Positions 34,286 to 35,144 of a DNA stretch of 35,144 nucleotides are shown piece by piece. The DNA is from an uncultured Cellvibrio sp. (GTDB lineage: Bacteria; Pseudomonadota; Gammaproteobacteria; Pseudomonadales; Cellvibrionaceae): the NCBI GenBank assembly GCA_946481095.1, contig CAMLML010000046.1:1-35144 (forward strand), read 5' to 3'. The notes beneath the pieces are model-generated. The model saw only the letters and a program-made list of their open reading frames with translations, made no database searches and was not told the origin of the DNA. The translations under genes were made by a program, and so were the position numbers. Each line of letters starts with the position of its first letter. The stretch's first letter is position 1.

Positions 34286-35144
34286 ATGGAACAAATAATT
34301 GTTAAAGGTAGCAAAAAACATTACGTCAGTTTGTCTGATAGTTGTCATGTCACTTATCTCAATATGCGCCTCTTGGCACACAGAGGAAATTACTGGGCGT
34401 TGACTGCTGTTAAAGAAATTGAGTCGTTGCTCGCTTGTAATGTATTTAAGCCGAATGTATTTACTTATGAAGAAGCGGGTACCAATGGTTATGCAATTTA
34501 TAAATTAATATTGCCGGGCTGTATAGCATATGCCCACAAAATTGGAACTGGTTTTTTTATTTATCACCTAAAGGCGAGTTTGAATTATCAAGCCTTGCAA
34601 GAGAATAGTGCTAAACCTGGGTTGCATCGAATTGAATTTAAAAATAACAAATTTCAAAGTTCTGAAGTTGTTAAAAATGGTCAAATTAAACCTATGGATC
34701 GAAGAATAGTCACTGTTTCCGATCAGCATAGAAGTTTAACCAAGGCAATTAAGCGCTCAGTAAGAGCAATTGGAGCTGCGCCGAATGGTTCTAAATCAGA
34801 TGATTTGGAAGGGAGTGGTTTTGATATTCACTATACCCCACAAGATGAAGTGAAAAAACCAATTGGAGGTTTATATAATCGAAAACAAGCTGCTAATCCT
34901 CATCTATCTAAGGATTTACATGAGTCTGCTCTTTTGTTGGCGAAAACTATGGAGTCATCGCTATCTTTTAAACACATTCGGTGGATTACTGAAGATGGTG
35001 GTTCTGGAGTGATGACTCAAGCCATGCAAATATTGAAGGATAAAAAAATTAATTTTTCTGACAAAGAACATAAAATTTATTTCAGTAATATCACTACTGA
35101 TTTAGTCAAGGCTGAGCAATTGGCTCGAGACTTGGGTTTAACTA
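34286..35144 (+). CDS. Unrecognised protein, 3' end outside window
   Basis: The frame is open for 286 codons from ATG 34286 to the right edge. A GGAG ribosome site lies 7 nt before the ATG, and the gene starts 14 nt after the lipoprotein stop, so the two are probably co-transcribed. There is no signal peptide. Visible segments include NMRLLAHRGNYWALTAVKEI near the N-terminus and FDIHYTPQDEVKKPIGGLYN about residue 190. A later part reads HIRWITEDGGSGVMTQAMQI. No family was recognised. The AT-rich codon use resembles the effector at 11181. It could be another T6SS cargo, but nothing in the visible part proves that. Confidence 0.6.
   Translation, partial: MEQIIVKGSKKHYVSLSDSCHVTYLNMRLLAHRGNYWALTAVKEIESLLACNVFKPNVFTYEEAGTNGYAIYKLILPGCIAYAHKIGTGFFIYHLKASLNYQALQENSAKPGLHRIEFKNNKFQSSEVVKNGQIKPMDRRIVTVSDQHRSLTKAIKRSVRAIGAAPNGSKSDDLEGSGFDIHYTPQDEVKKPIGGLYNRKQAANPHLSKDLHESALLLAKTMESSLSFKHIRWITEDGGSGVMTQAMQILKDKKINFSDKEHKIYFSNITTDLVKAEQLARDLGLT

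Noticed and set aside
1..35144. Insertion sequences, integrase, tRNA or att site explaining the duplication
   Set aside because: No transposase or integrase frame, terminal inverted repeat or tRNA-like sequence was seen next to either repeat end, so homologous recombination is favoured.

Overview
The window is a type VI secretion system (T6SS) locus from a Gram-negative bacterium, most likely a gammaproteobacterium of moderate-to-low GC. The style of the Rhs, Ig-like and RCC1-like proteins would suit a Cellvibrio-type marine or soil lineage, but that is a guess. Gene content and order recall the imp-type T6SS of Agrobacterium/Rhizobium (tssA-tssB-tssC-second tssC-tssE-tssF-tssG plus Fha/PpkA/PppA/TagF phosphorylation control).

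Layout. Minus strand, right to left from 10942: tssB, tssC, a hairpin, a divergent second tssC, tssE, tssF, tssG, then directly downstream a long Rhs gene with an export signal whose C-terminal end lies outside the left edge. Plus strand from 11181: an AT-rich candidate effector and immunity pair closed by a strong terminator. Then, from a good sigma-70-type promoter at 13421-13449, a tightly packed run of about 15 kb: fha, tssJ, tssK, tssL, tssM, tagF, pppA, ppkA, an 81-residue unknown, a MotA/TolQ/ExbB-type gene, two ExbD/TolR-type genes and an AgmX/PglI (TonB-like) gene. Facing it on the minus strand are tssA and a second, practically identical copy of tssB-tssC. At the right end, on the plus strand, are a lipoprotein with Ig-like and RCC1-like repeats and an unrecognised gene that leaves the window.

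How it works together. TssJLM form the membrane complex, TssKEFG and TssA the baseplate and assembly cap, TssBC the contractile sheath. PpkA, PppA, Fha and TagF would set activity by threonine phosphorylation. PpkA carries a row of DKT[R/Q] motifs, and the same DKTVF pentapeptide occurs in its activation segment and at the N-terminus of TssL, so the phospho-switch can nearly be read from sequence. Hcp, VgrG, ClpV and TagJ are not in the window.

The two most unusual features are (1) a 2,053-bp direct repeat holding tssBC, with one mismatch seen (in a terminator loop). It flanks the whole fha-to-agmX block so that recombination between the copies would recreate the canonical tssA-B-C-C2-E-F-G order. 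(2) A proton-motive-force motor module (MotA/TolQ + two ExbD + AgmX) built into the T6SS operon.
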